Below, one piece after another: positions 17,402-26,700 of a DNA stretch of 64,000 bases. Numbering within the stretch: the first letter of the stretch is position 1; each line of letters opens with the position of its first letter. Made by a program: the position numbers and the translations under genes. A model generated the notes under the pieces. That model saw only the letters and a list, made by a program, of their open reading frames with translations, was not told where the DNA came from and did no database searches. Source of the DNA: JAFGNV01 sp964612485. GTDB taxonomy: Bacteria; Chloroflexota; Anaerolineae; 4572-78; J111. The DNA is taken from the NCBI GenBank assembly GCA_964612485.1, contig CAZTFF010000001.1:62001-126000 (forward strand), given 5' to 3'.

Positions 17402-17432
17402 ATTATAATAGCAGAAATTAGAACCTTGCCAA
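17402..17432 (-). promoter_or_regulatory. promoter for the RNase D-like gene
   Basis: On the minus strand TTGGCA (17432-17427) and TATAAT (17407-17402) are spaced by 19 nt. The short leader that follows holds a small hairpin (AGCCCT-CTGT-AGGGCT, 17373-17388). The rest of the divergent spacer (17352-17772) shows no gene; its other notable sites are the plus-strand promoter at 17682 and an unused AGGAGGTG near 17554. Confidence 0.5.
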
Positions 17433-17681
17433 GTTCGGGCAGCGGCCTCATTTTTGGGTGCGGATAAGTGTGGGACTATCGCGCTATAGACTCGGTAATT
17501 GGGTGTGGGGTATCATGAAAACGAGGTTCTGTTAAGGTTTTTAATATTTCACAGGAGGTGTAACTTACAATAAATAATTAAAACTCAGAATGTGTGTTTG
17601 GAGTTCCCAAACTGTGGGGGCCTGCACCATCTCAATATTGAGCTTTAGCAATTTAAATCATGTTAAGGGTACAACCGGAGG

Positions 17682-17710
17682 TTGACTTAATCTGCTCGAA
17701 CAGGTATAAT
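17682..17710 (+). promoter_or_regulatory. near-consensus sigma70-type promoter of the 17.7-32.9 kb cluster
   Basis: TTGACT (17682-17687), 17-nt spacer, TATAAT (17705-17710). Transcription would start near 17717, about 55 nt before the DUF4388 gene. It is one of the strongest promoter matches in the window and stands before ten same-strand genes. Confidence 0.75.
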
Positions 17711-17772
17711 AGGCCATCTGGTTTAGACTACTTTAGACTACAAAGTGACCCAGGGGGTTACGGCAGGTAGTA

Positions 17773-18600
17773 ATGGCGTTAAAAGGAAATCTACGAGACT
17801 TTAACACCACCCAACTTCTCAATTTAGTTAATTTAGCCCGAAAAACCGGCAAGCTAACCGTAAACGACCCGGAACGAAAAGCAACACTGCATTTTCGAGA
17901 AGGGCGTTTAATTCATGCCTGTACCGATGCCGATGAAGGGCATCTGGCGGCGATGCTGTTTAAAACGGGTAAATTGACCAAAGACCAGGCCATGGCTGTC
18001 AACAGTAAGTCGGGCAGCACATCCGACAAGGTGATGGGTAAATACCTGATGGATGCGCGCATGGTTTCCAGAGACGACATTGTTCAGGGTGTTAAAGATT
18101 ACATGTTGGAAATTGTATACGATCTTTTTACCTGGACGGACGGTGAATTCTTCTTTGATCAGGATCAATTGCCTGCCAGCGATAGGATTACGGTTCCGTT
18201 AAATCTGGACAATGTTATCCTGGAGGGCAGCCGCCGTATTCAGGAGTTCGACAAACTCCAAGATGAGTTGCCGGATCTGGGTAAAATAGCCCTGAAAATC
18301 ACCGATAAGCCCTTGCGTGATGTAAAACTCACCCAGGATGATTGGCGAGTTATATCCCATATTCATCCCCGCAATACGGTTAAACAAATTGCCCAAAATA
18401 ACAACATGGACGAGTTTCAGATCAGAAAAATTGTCTATGGCATGTTGCAGGCGGGATTGGTAGAAACGATTACGCCTGAGGGGATGGAAGCCAAAGAACG
18501 AGCACCGGTAACACGGGCCGGACGCAGAGCGGCGGCGCAATCGCCGGCAGAAAAACGCAGCGTTGTTACCAAACTCATCGATCGGATTAAGCGCATCTAG
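17773..18600 (+). CDS. DUF4388 (PATAN-type) signalling protein
   Basis: Predicted cytoplasmic signalling scaffold. Residues 1-100 (MALKGNLRDFNTTQLLNLV, ARKTGKLTV, LHFREGRLIHA) match the DUF4388/PATAN domain found in PatA-like response regulators and in GTPase-linked modules. A middle region (about 100-165) continues with DYMLEIVYDLFTWTDGEFFF, typical of the same family. The C-terminal part (about 195-250; VKQIAQNNNMDEFQIRKIVYGMLQAGLVE) looks like a winged-helix segment, although DNA binding is not shown. There is no receiver domain. The Ras-like GTPase gene follows after 75 nt, an association I recall from Deinococcus-Thermus and Chloroflexota. First gene of the cluster. Confidence 0.82.
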   Translation: MALKGNLRDFNTTQLLNLVNLARKTGKLTVNDPERKATLHFREGRLIHACTDADEGHLAAMLFKTGKLTKDQAMAVNSKSGSTSDKVMGKYLMDARMVSRDDIVQGVKDYMLEIVYDLFTWTDGEFFFDQDQLPASDRITVPLNLDNVILEGSRRIQEFDKLQDELPDLGKIALKITDKPLRDVKLTQDDWRVISHIHPRNTVKQIAQNNNMDEFQIRKIVYGMLQAGLVETITPEGMEAKERAPVTRAGRRAAAQSPAEKRSVVTKLIDRIKRI

Positions 18601-18675
18601 TTTTAGCCTGGATGTAGTGACTACTTACATTTTTTATCAAAATTTATCTAAGTTCTTATTGAGGTGGGCGATTCG

Positions 18676-19215
18676 ATGCAAACCGTAAAGATGGTTGTCA
18701 CGGGCCCCTTTAGTTCGGGAAAAACAGAATTTATCAGCAGCGTCAGCGAGATTGACGTTGTAACCACAGAACGAAAAATCTCCAGCGATGCCGAACGAGT
18801 TAAAGAAGATACTACGGTGGCGATGGACTTTGGCCGTATTACCGTAGATGATGACTTGGTGCTTTACCTGTTTGGCACGCCGGGGCAACGACGTTTTGAT
18901 TTCATGTGGGAAATTCTGTCGGAAGGTATGCTTGGGTTTATTGTGCTGGTAGACAGCGTACGGCCCGAAACCTTTAGAGAAGCCAAGCATATCTTGGAAG
19001 TTTTTAGGGGATACGCGACAACACCCTACGTGGTGGCAGCTAACAAACAAGATTTACCCGATGCGTGGGCGCCAGAAGATCTAAGAATTGCCTTAAAGAT
19101 CGAAAAAGAAATTAAGGTTTTAGGATGTGTGGCCCGTGATAAAGAAAGCGTGAAAAACGTCTTACTGGAACTGCTCTATTCTATCTTAGAAAGAATGCAG
19201 GTTGAAGAAGGGTAA
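18676..19215 (+). CDS. Ras/Arf-like small GTPase (COG2229-type)
   Basis: Predicted prokaryotic small GTPase, a molecular switch of the MglA/Arf-like group. G1 is GPFSSGKTEF (about 10-19), the switch region contains DTTVAMDFG, G3 is FGTPGQRRFDFMW with the Gln in the usual place, and G4 is ANKQDLPDAW. At about 179 residues it is a stand-alone G domain. I prefer ATG at 18676, which has GAGGTG about nine nt upstream; the GTG at 18664 lies inside that site. No Roadblock/LC7 GAP gene is adjacent; the upstream DUF4388 protein is the likely partner. The effector may be one of the downstream kinase or lipid-type genes (inference). Confidence 0.85.
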   Translation: MQTVKMVVTGPFSSGKTEFISSVSEIDVVTTERKISSDAERVKEDTTVAMDFGRITVDDDLVLYLFGTPGQRRFDFMWEILSEGMLGFIVLVDSVRPETFREAKHILEVFRGYATTPYVVAANKQDLPDAWAPEDLRIALKIEKEIKVLGCVARDKESVKNVLLELLYSILERMQVEEG

Positions 19216-19367
19216 GTTTGCCATTAATCTGACTGTTAGGTTAGCGGTATCTGAAAATCATTTTTTTGATTGGCTACTAGATGCGAGTTGGGACAGAGTC
19301 GATATGGTATAGACGCAAGTGTTTGGTTCACTCTGACCATAGCGCTCCTGTGGTATGAGGCTAACCC

Positions 19368-20171
19368 GTGAGTTCTATCGTTACTGAACAGGGAATTGTT
19401 CATTATGAGGCCTATGGTCGCGGTCAACCGGTTATTTTACTACATGGTTGGCTTGGCTCCTGGGGATATTGGCTCCGCACCATGGAGGCTCTCAAAGATC
19501 AATATCGTTGTTACGCGTTAGATTTTTGGGGGTTTGGCGACTCAGGGAAACGCCGGGTTACGTATGAGGTGAACGATTTTGTCGGCCTGGTTGAGCAGTT
19601 TATGGATCGACTGGGTATCGAAGCGGCTCCAATTGTTGGCCACTCTATGGGCGGCACTGTGGCTGTGATGCTGGCCATATCCAAGCCCGAAATTGTGCAA
19701 AAAGCCATCACCGTTGGTTCCCCTATTGTAGGAGACTCGCTGAATATTTTTCTCCGCCTGGCGGGTAAACCCTGGATCGCCAGAATTGTCTGGCGGATGC
19801 CCACAGCCATGAACCTGGGCATCAAGCTTTTCTCTCCCTTTGTGGTAAAAGATTGGCCCCAGTGGTACAAAATGATTACCCGCGATATTTCCCAAGCCAC
19901 ATTAGAATCTTTTTTTTTAAGTATCAACTCCTTGCACAAAACTGATCTCAGGCCCCAACTACCGGGTGTAACCCGGCCCGTAATGGGTATTTATGGAGTG
20001 GGAGATAATGTGGTTGAACCAAGCCAGGCGGATCTGATAGAAAAAAACGTGCCTGTTTCCCGGATAAAGATGATGGCCGGTTCCGGACACTTCCCCATGT
20101 TAGATGAACCGCAGTCTTTTAACGATTATCTGGGAGAATTCCTGGCCTTTGAATTTGCTTCGACCAAATAG
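19368..20171 (+). CDS. alpha/beta-fold hydrolase (first of two paralogues)
   Basis: Predicted serine hydrolase, esterase or C-C hydrolase type. The oxyanion segment is LLHGWLGSWGYW, the nucleophile elbow is VGHSMGGT (Ser93), the acid residue is probably Asp in GVGDNVVEP, and the catalytic His is in GSGHFPMLDEP. The cap domain (about 125-200) is helical. The GTG start at 19368 is the only reasonable one, giving MSSIVTEQGIVHYEAYGRG. The gene at 31353 encodes a close paralogue with the same N-terminal motif and the nucleophile also at Ser93. The substrate is unknown; position beside an acyl-ACP-reductase homologue suggests an acyl or lipid ester, which is inference. Confidence 0.85.
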   Translation: MSSIVTEQGIVHYEAYGRGQPVILLHGWLGSWGYWLRTMEALKDQYRCYALDFWGFGDSGKRRVTYEVNDFVGLVEQFMDRLGIEAAPIVGHSMGGTVAVMLAISKPEIVQKAITVGSPIVGDSLNIFLRLAGKPWIARIVWRMPTAMNLGIKLFSPFVVKDWPQWYKMITRDISQATLESFFLSINSLHKTDLRPQLPGVTRPVMGIYGVGDNVVEPSQADLIEKNVPVSRIKMMAGSGHFPMLDEPQSFNDYLGEFLAFEFASTK

Positions 20172-20217
20172 TGACAAAAACGATTGTCACAGGTTAGTAG
20201 GTATTGAACAATAACAG

Positions 20218-21549
20218 ATGAAGAAGATTATTCTGAGGGATTACACCCGTATTCCACCATTTAACGAACCGGCGCGCGATTTGCGTATCTTAAATAAACC
20301 ATTGTGGCTTTACCAGCGCGATGTGTTAAGCCCCTATTGCCGCGAGGAATTAGAGTGTAATTCCTGGCAGGAAATGTCGGCCTGGCCGGCCACTATTCTG
20401 GATGATGAATTGGTGGTTTATCGAGATAATCTCTTCTTCGACGAGTTCCTCTTTAGGGCCTTTATTACCACTGCCAAGAGTTTAGGGAAACCAGCCCAAA
20501 TTGCTTTCTCCAAAGAGGATGCTGCTATTGTAGAACACGCGCTGCCGGTGCAAGAAGGCATTCGCCTGCAAGATGATGTGTATGTGGCCGACCTTTTCTA
20601 TTACCCCGACGGCACGAAAATCCTCCATCAAAAGCCCGAACCCGTGGTTGTGGACACCAAACCCAGAGAAATGGGGTTTTACCACGTGCCCACCTATATG
20701 GCCAACGAGCGAGGCGAACTGGTGTTTAACGTTCCCACGCGCCCCTTCCTCTCGATTGAAAACTGGGTCCACGTGTTTATGGCCAACAGTCCCTTTGGTG
20801 TCTGGTCTCACGGGGCGCGGACGGAAGAATCGCTGGATAATTTAGGGTTTATGGCTAAAGTCTTGTGGCGGTCTTTGTTGGAACGCAAGCAGTTCTTATC
20901 CTCCTCACCGCTGGTTATTGTTGGCAAAAATACCCAGATTGATCCGGCGGCTGTCATTCAAGGCCCCACCATTATTGGCGATAATGTTACAATTGGGCCG
21001 GGAGCCGTAATTAATGCCTCGATCATTGGCGACAATGTGAATATCTGGCAGGGGTGCCAACTGCTGTTAAGCGTGGTGGGCGATGGATCAGAATTGTTTT
21101 TCCGGGCCGCCCTGTTTATGACCACGTTGATGGAAAATTCGATGGTGGCGCAGAATACGTGCCTCCAGCTGAGCGTAGTGGGGCGCAATACGTTTATTGG
21201 GGCCGGCAATACTTTTACGGATTATAACCTGATGGCCAAACCGCTTCGGGTGTTTCATAAAGGTATTTTGCAAGATGTGGGGCTGCCTGCTTTGGGCGGT
21301 TGTGTAGGCCACAACTGCCGGATTGGTTCCGGCCATATTTTCTTCCCGGCCCGCTCAGTCGAATCTGATGTGGTGCTGTTCGCCCGGCAGGGCCGTACGG
21401 TGATCACAAAAAACGTAACGTTCGAAGACAGCGATCATCACAACTATCCTGGTTCCGGCCATATTGCCATGTATCGTGAGGAGCCGTTACCGGAGGGAGA
21501 GGCGCAGGATATAAAAAATACGGAAGATGTCATTGAGTCTGCCAGGTAA
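20218..21549 (+). CDS. GlmU-like protein with left-handed beta-helix (hexapeptide repeats)
   Basis: The C-terminal half (about 235-420) is a run of hexapeptide repeats (IDPAAVIQGPTIIGDNVTI, GPGAVINASIIGDNVNI) followed by longer loops, the left-handed beta-helix of acyltransferases and of GlmU/GlgC-type nucleotidyltransferases. The N-terminal half (1-230) lacks the G-x-G-T-R-x(2-9)-K signature of active nucleotidyltransferases; the segment ARDLRILNKPLWLYQRDV resembles the opening of the putative GlmU-family proteins of Bacteroidetes. A transferase role on a sugar or acyl substrate is likely but unproven. It sits 47 nt after the hydrolase and 24 nt before the reductase homologue, so it belongs to the same transcript. 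Confidence 0.7.
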   Translation: MKKIILRDYTRIPPFNEPARDLRILNKPLWLYQRDVLSPYCREELECNSWQEMSAWPATILDDELVVYRDNLFFDEFLFRAFITTAKSLGKPAQIAFSKEDAAIVEHALPVQEGIRLQDDVYVADLFYYPDGTKILHQKPEPVVVDTKPREMGFYHVPTYMANERGELVFNVPTRPFLSIENWVHVFMANSPFGVWSHGARTEESLDNLGFMAKVLWRSLLERKQFLSSSPLVIVGKNTQIDPAAVIQGPTIIGDNVTIGPGAVINASIIGDNVNIWQGCQLLLSVVGDGSELFFRAALFMTTLMENSMVAQNTCLQLSVVGRNTFIGAGNTFTDYNLMAKPLRVFHKGILQDVGLPALGGCVGHNCRIGSGHIFFPARSVESDVVLFARQGRTVITKNVTFEDSDHHNYPGSGHIAMYREEPLPEGEAQDIKNTEDVIESAR

Positions 21550-21572
21550 CATTCAAGGAACCCGCCAACTTT

Positions 21573-22679
21573 ATGGATAACTTTGCCTTTATTATTCATC
21601 CGGTTAATGCCAAACGAGACGTTCAGCGTAAGTTCCCGCTACTTGGCAAAGTATTACCAGAACCGGCCATCCACTTCTTATCACAATACTTTCCGCCGGT
21701 TTACATCTCTCACATTACCGGTATTACCTCGGCAGAAAACGGCAAAGAAATTGAAGGCTGGTTTATTGCCTGCCCCTTTACGCCTAAACAGATGGTTTCT
21801 CTGCCGCCGGAAACCGTGTATAAAAAAGTGATCGCTACCGGAAAGCTGGCCCAGAAATTAGGGGCCAAAATATTGGGGCTGGGCGGCTTTACCTCGGTGG
21901 TGGGCGATGCCGGCCTCACCGTTGCCCGACATTTGGACATTCCGGTGACTACGGGCGACAGCTATACCGTGGCCACCGCTGTGGAAGCAACGCTCAAAGC
22001 GGCCCGGCAAATGAACACCCATCCCGCCACCGCTACAGCCGCTATTGTGGGGGCCACCGGCTCGATTGGCCGGGTGTGCGCTCAGTTACTCGCCCGCCAC
22101 GTGGCTAAAATCATTTTGATCGGGCGCAGGATCGACACTTTAAAAGAGATAGAATCGCTGGTGAGAGCGCAGGGCGCTGTGGAAGTCCAGTTAAGCACGG
22201 ATATGCACCAGTTGCGGTACGCCGATATGGTTGTTACGGTGACCAATGCCATTGATACTGTAATAGAACCGCAGCATCTCAAGAGCGGCGCGGTGGTGTG
22301 CGATGTGGCCCGCCCCCGTGATGTATCGCGCCGGGTGGTGGAAGAACGAAATGATGTACTGGTGGTGGAAGGCGGCATGGTGAGCGTGCCTGGCCCGGTA
22401 AATTTTAATTTTGATTTTGGGTTTCCCCCAGGGATGTCGTACGCCTGTATGGCTGAGACTATTACCCTGGCTTTGGATGGCTGTTACAAAAGCTATACCT
22501 TGGGCAAAGATATTTCTTTGGAACAGGTGGAAACCATGGGGCGCATGGCGGCCCGCCACGGTTTTAAAGTGAGCGGGTTCCGCAGTTTTGAATCGCCGGT
22601 AACGGATGAACAAATCAATCTGATCCGGCAAAACATTGTTCATAAACAGGCTTCATTGAAATGGGCCGGTTTATCATAA
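21573..22679 (+). CDS. homologue of aldehyde-forming acyl-[acyl-carrier-protein] reductase (COG5322)
   Basis: Cyanobacterial AAR reduces fatty acyl-ACP or acyl-CoA to fatty aldehyde with NADPH. This 368-residue protein shares its layout: N-terminal region with IEGWFIACPFTPKQM, the ILGLGGFTSVVGD segment, TTGDSYTVATAVEA, the Rossmann motif AAIVGATGSIGRVCAQLLA, and the C-terminal block MSYACMAETITLALDG. Cys292 in the last block aligns with the cysteine that forms the acyl-enzyme in cyanobacterial AAR (Cys294 of the S. elongatus enzyme, from memory). No aldehyde-deformylating oxygenase gene is near, so an alkane product is not expected. It lies between the hexapeptide-repeat gene (24 nt) and the response regulator (50 nt). 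Alternative: a general Rossmann dehydrogenase of unknown substrate. Confidence 0.78.
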   Translation: MDNFAFIIHPVNAKRDVQRKFPLLGKVLPEPAIHFLSQYFPPVYISHITGITSAENGKEIEGWFIACPFTPKQMVSLPPETVYKKVIATGKLAQKLGAKILGLGGFTSVVGDAGLTVARHLDIPVTTGDSYTVATAVEATLKAARQMNTHPATATAAIVGATGSIGRVCAQLLARHVAKIILIGRRIDTLKEIESLVRAQGAVEVQLSTDMHQLRYADMVVTVTNAIDTVIEPQHLKSGAVVCDVARPRDVSRRVVEERNDVLVVEGGMVSVPGPVNFNFDFGFPPGMSYACMAETITLALDGCYKSYTLGKDISLEQVETMGRMAARHGFKVSGFRSFESPVTDEQINLIRQNIVHKQASLKWAGLS

Positions 22680-22729
22680 TCATTTTCAAACAAATTATCC
22701 AAATCTCTCACAGAAAAGAGGGTTAAGGT

Positions 22730-23641
22730 ATGGGTAAAGGTCGCATCTTGGTCGTAGAAGACGACGCCGACATCTCAAAAATGTTAAAAATCTATTTCGA
22801 CTCGCAAGGATACGAGGTACTGGTGGCTATGCGCGGCAATGACGCGCTGGAAGTTTGCCGCACAAAACTTCCCAACGTGGTGGTGCTGGATATCCAACTG
22901 CCCGATATCGACGGCTACGAAATCTGCCGGATTTTACGCAGCAATACCCGCACCAGTTACGTGCCCATCATTTTCCTCACCCAGAAAGATGAACGCAGCG
23001 ATAAAATTGCCGGCCTGGAGTTGGGCGCGGACGATTACATTACCAAACCGTTTGATATTGAAGAGTTGAAACTGCGGGTAGAAGGCGCCATCCGCCGCTC
23101 TCAACGGGAAGCGCTCACCCACCCGGTTACCAACCTGCCGGCGGGCAAACTCATCGAAGAACAGCTCAAAAAGGTTAAAGATTCTTCAGACCCGTGGACG
23201 TTTCTGTACTTTGGTATTCGCCACATTCAGGCCTTCAAAGAGATCGCCGGCCCTATTCAAGTGAACGAAGTGCTGATGTTTTTGGCCGACATTATGCGTG
23301 AAGTGGTTGAAGAACAGGGCACCCTTAATGATTTTATCGGCCAGGCATCCGATAATGATTTTATCGTCATCACCACACCGGAAAAAGCCTCAATCATTTG
23401 CCGCGCTGTTACCGAGCGGTTTGATGAAGAAAGCGAAGTGTTTTATCCCTTCCCCGTTCGGGAAAAGGGCAAAGTGGTGTATGATGATGTGGATGGCGTG
23501 ACCCACGAGTCTGATTTTATGAAATTAGCCGTGGGCGTAGTCTCCAGTGCCGATGGGCCGTTTGCCGACATCGTTCAAATTACCGAAGATGCGGCGGAAA
23601 ATCGGCGAAATCAATCCGGTTGTCCCCAGCCGGGCGGGTAA
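22730..23641 (+). CDS. response regulator with C-terminal degenerate GGDEF-like domain
   Basis: Receiver domain at 1-125 with the acidic pair in VVEDDADI, phospho-acceptor Asp54 in VVLDIQLPDIDGYE, Thr in IFLTQKDE and Lys in DDYITKPFDIEEL. The second half (about 135-300) has the length and pattern of a nucleotide-cyclase-type domain (PVTNLPAGKLIEEQL at its start), but the GG(D/E)EF loop is replaced by IGQASDNDFIVIT, so cyclic-di-GMP synthesis is unlikely. The last dozen residues (NRRNQSGCPQPGG) are unusual, and another frame stays open past the stop, so a late frameshift is possible. RBS before ATG at 22730 is GAGGGTTAAGG. The kinase gene downstream is the probable partner. Confidence 0.85.
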   Translation: MGKGRILVVEDDADISKMLKIYFDSQGYEVLVAMRGNDALEVCRTKLPNVVVLDIQLPDIDGYEICRILRSNTRTSYVPIIFLTQKDERSDKIAGLELGADDYITKPFDIEELKLRVEGAIRRSQREALTHPVTNLPAGKLIEEQLKKVKDSSDPWTFLYFGIRHIQAFKEIAGPIQVNEVLMFLADIMREVVEEQGTLNDFIGQASDNDFIVITTPEKASIICRAVTERFDEESEVFYPFPVREKGKVVYDDVDGVTHESDFMKLAVGVVSSADGPFADIVQITEDAAENRRNQSGCPQPGG

Positions 23642-23799
23642 ATATCAGCCCCCCAATGACTTTGGGATTTGTGGGTTTGTACCTTATCAATCAAGCATTC
23701 TCTCTATCATTTTATCACCACACCGCGTGTTTGTGGGTAAAATGGATGGTGCCGTCGCATTGATCGGCCGGCCTGTTTTAAGTTTGTTGAGAGGGCAGC

Positions 23800-26700
23800 A
23801 TGAAGTATTTAAAAGTGTCCCGATGGGTTAAGTTGTTAAAGATAACGGGCGCTGGCAGCCCCGATAACCCGTTGTGCATGATTTTATGGACAATGGGTAT
23901 TGTGCTGCCAATTTATATGGTTGCCGGCTATTTTGTTACCCAATCCTCTTTTGTTGATATTACCCCGGTCAATGGCTTACTTGTGGTAAGTGGCTTACTN
24001 NNNNNNNNNNNNNNNNNNNNNNNNNNNNNNNNNNNNNNNNNNNNNNNNNNNNNNNNNNNNNNNNNNNNNNNNNNNNNNNNNNNNNNNNNNNNNNNNNNNC
24101 CTCTTTTGTTGATATTACCCCGGTCAATGGCTTACTTGTGGTAAGTGGCTTACTCGTGGTAAGTGACCTGATTGTTTTTATCTTTGCATTTTTTTTGATA
24201 ATTCAATATCTAAACCTGATCCGACCCGACCTCGCTTTCGCGCCGGCGTTTGGCCCTCGCTGGGCCGGGGCAGGCGGGTACCGCCCGAATGGAAGGGCCG
24301 CCGAGCCGGTGGGCCAAAATATCCGGGCCTTTGCCAAAGCCAACGATCAAGCATCCAATAAGATAAATCAAGGAAACCGCCAGCCGGTATCCTCACCTGA
24401 AAACTCGATTGACTCATCTGAGAAGGATATGTCTTCGCCGCCGCCACAAGATTTAAACCAACCCCTGGCGCTGGTTAACCAGCTGGGGCAAACGTTAACC
24501 GCCTCGCTGCACCTGTTGGATACGGTGGCCGTTTGCCGCACGGTTCTGGAAAGCGACCAATTACGAGACTTGTTCAACTTTGATATTGCCGAAATTTGTC
24601 TTCATCACAAAGACAACGGCACGCTGATGGCCGTGTTACGCCTGCCGGAAGAAACCGCCGATATCCGACAAGAATCATCTGCTGCATCAGGCCAGGGCAT
24701 CTCCGGCTGGATGATGTCGCGCGAGCAACCGCTGCATCTTGATGATGCCCACACCCACGCCGATCCCGTTCTTCAAGCTGAATTACAATCGCACCCTTAC
24801 CGCGCTTACCTGGGCGTGCCGCTCAAAGTGGGCCTGAAATTGCTGGGAACCTTTGTTTTGGCCTCCACCACGCCCGGAATTTACACCGCTCAGGATATGA
24901 CCCTGCTGGAAGTGGTAGCCGGCCAACTTTCGATTGCCCTGGACCACGTCCGCCTATTTGATGAAACCCAGCACCGGGTCTCTGAACTCTCACTACTATT
25001 TGAGACCAGCCAGGAGCTGTCTTCCACGCTCTCTTACAGTGAAATATTGCAAAATTTATCCCGGCAGATGATGATGGCCTTCCCCGCCGACGACTGCGCT
25101 ATTTTTGATCTAGATGAGGCCACCGGCGTTTTAACCCTGGTCCATCGATGCGGTTCTTCCGTAACCCGCCAAAAACGTGCGCCCCTCCAACTCACCGAAT
25201 CCTTTGCCCGCACCCTGACCACCACCACGGCCTGGGAGAAAGCGTTCAAAACGCGCGCCCCTTTTATACTGCGAACCAATGGGCCTTCAACCAATGTGAT
25301 CGAAACCGAACTGCTGGCTCACTGCAATTGCCAATCGTTGCTGGCGGTGCCGCTGGTGAGCCGCGATAAATTAACCGGTTTGCTGGTTTTGTTCGCGCTT
25401 GATCCCCGCGCCTTTACCGAGAATCAAATTCCGCTGGTGCAATCGTTGGCCAACCAGGCCGGCATTGCCCTGGATAACTCTCGCCTCTTTAATCTCACCG
25501 ACCAACGGTTGCAGCGCCGGGTTGAAGAACTATCCGGTTTGCAGCGCGTCAGCGACGAGTTAAACAGCACGCTTGATCTGGATAAAATTCTTGATCTGGT
25601 TCTGGCCGAAGCGATGCGCGTAACCAAAGCCGATTTGGGCCACGTTGATTTGTACGATGCCGACACCCGCCAATTGATGGTTCACCGGGAGCAGGCAAAT
25701 AGCGGAGCCTCAAACGGCAAGGTTACGCCCGATGAAATTTCGGTGGCCGGCCAGACGATCATGACCCAGGCCCTGGATACGGGCGAAACACAGTTGATTG
25801 CCGATGTGCGAGGTCACGAGGATTATGTTGGTTTTGGGGCGGATACCCGCTCGCGGGTGGTGGTTCCCATTTTTTACGGCAGCGAGCCGGCAGGCGTCAT
25901 TAACCTGGAGAGCGCGCGGCCCAACTTCTTCACCGGCAACCAGGCCCGCTATCTGGAGTCGCTGGCCAACCAGGCTGCGGTCGCCATTGGCAATGCCCAG
26001 GCGTACGAAGAACAGCGGCAGGAGCGCGAGCAGGCCAGCCGCCGCATCGATCAATTGTCCCGGCTGGCCGAAATCAGCAATATTTTCCGCACCAACCGCC
26101 CCCTGCCCGAAGTACTGGAAGATATTGCCTACGCCATCAGCGAGTCGGTGGGCTACAATATTGTTTTGATCAGCCTGGTGGTGGATACCCCGCCGGTGGT
26201 GCATCACGAAGTTGGCGCGGGCATCGGCATCCCCATTAATGAGTTTAAACAATTTTTTGCCTCTTCAACCAACCAACCATTGGCCGATTTAGAGGCGATA
26301 TTGAATAATCAGTTCCGCTTGAGCAAATCTTACTTTGTGCCGGTTGAACGGAGCGAGGTCTGGCGCGGCACGTTTGATTTGGGGTATGTTGCCCCGCAGG
26401 TGTCGCCGGAAAAAGGTAAAAAGAAGGGCCGCGCCTGGCAGCCGGGCGATGTTTTATTTGTTCCGCTGGTGGATACCGAAGAAAACATTATCGGCCTGCT
26501 CACCGTGGAAAACCCCGATACCGGTCTCCGCCCCACCGTTTCGTCGGTGGAAACCCTGGAGATTTTTGCCAATCACGCCGCCACTGCCATTGAAAACGCC
26601 CGCCTGTTTAATTTGGAACAGCAGCGCCGCCGCCTGGCCGATACCCTGCGCGGCGTGGCCGAAACCATCAGCTCGCAGCTTGAGCTTGATGAGTTGCTCA

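Noticed and set aside
17554..17561. AGGAGGTG as ribosome-binding site of a small gene
   Set aside because: Only stop codons follow in a short distance and the site is upstream of the promoter at 17682, so no supported reading frame uses it.
24138..24180. Independent start of the giant kinase at 24138
   Set aside because: It arises only because the N run interrupts the frame. Upstream sequence codes for the first membrane helix in the same frame once the duplication is removed.
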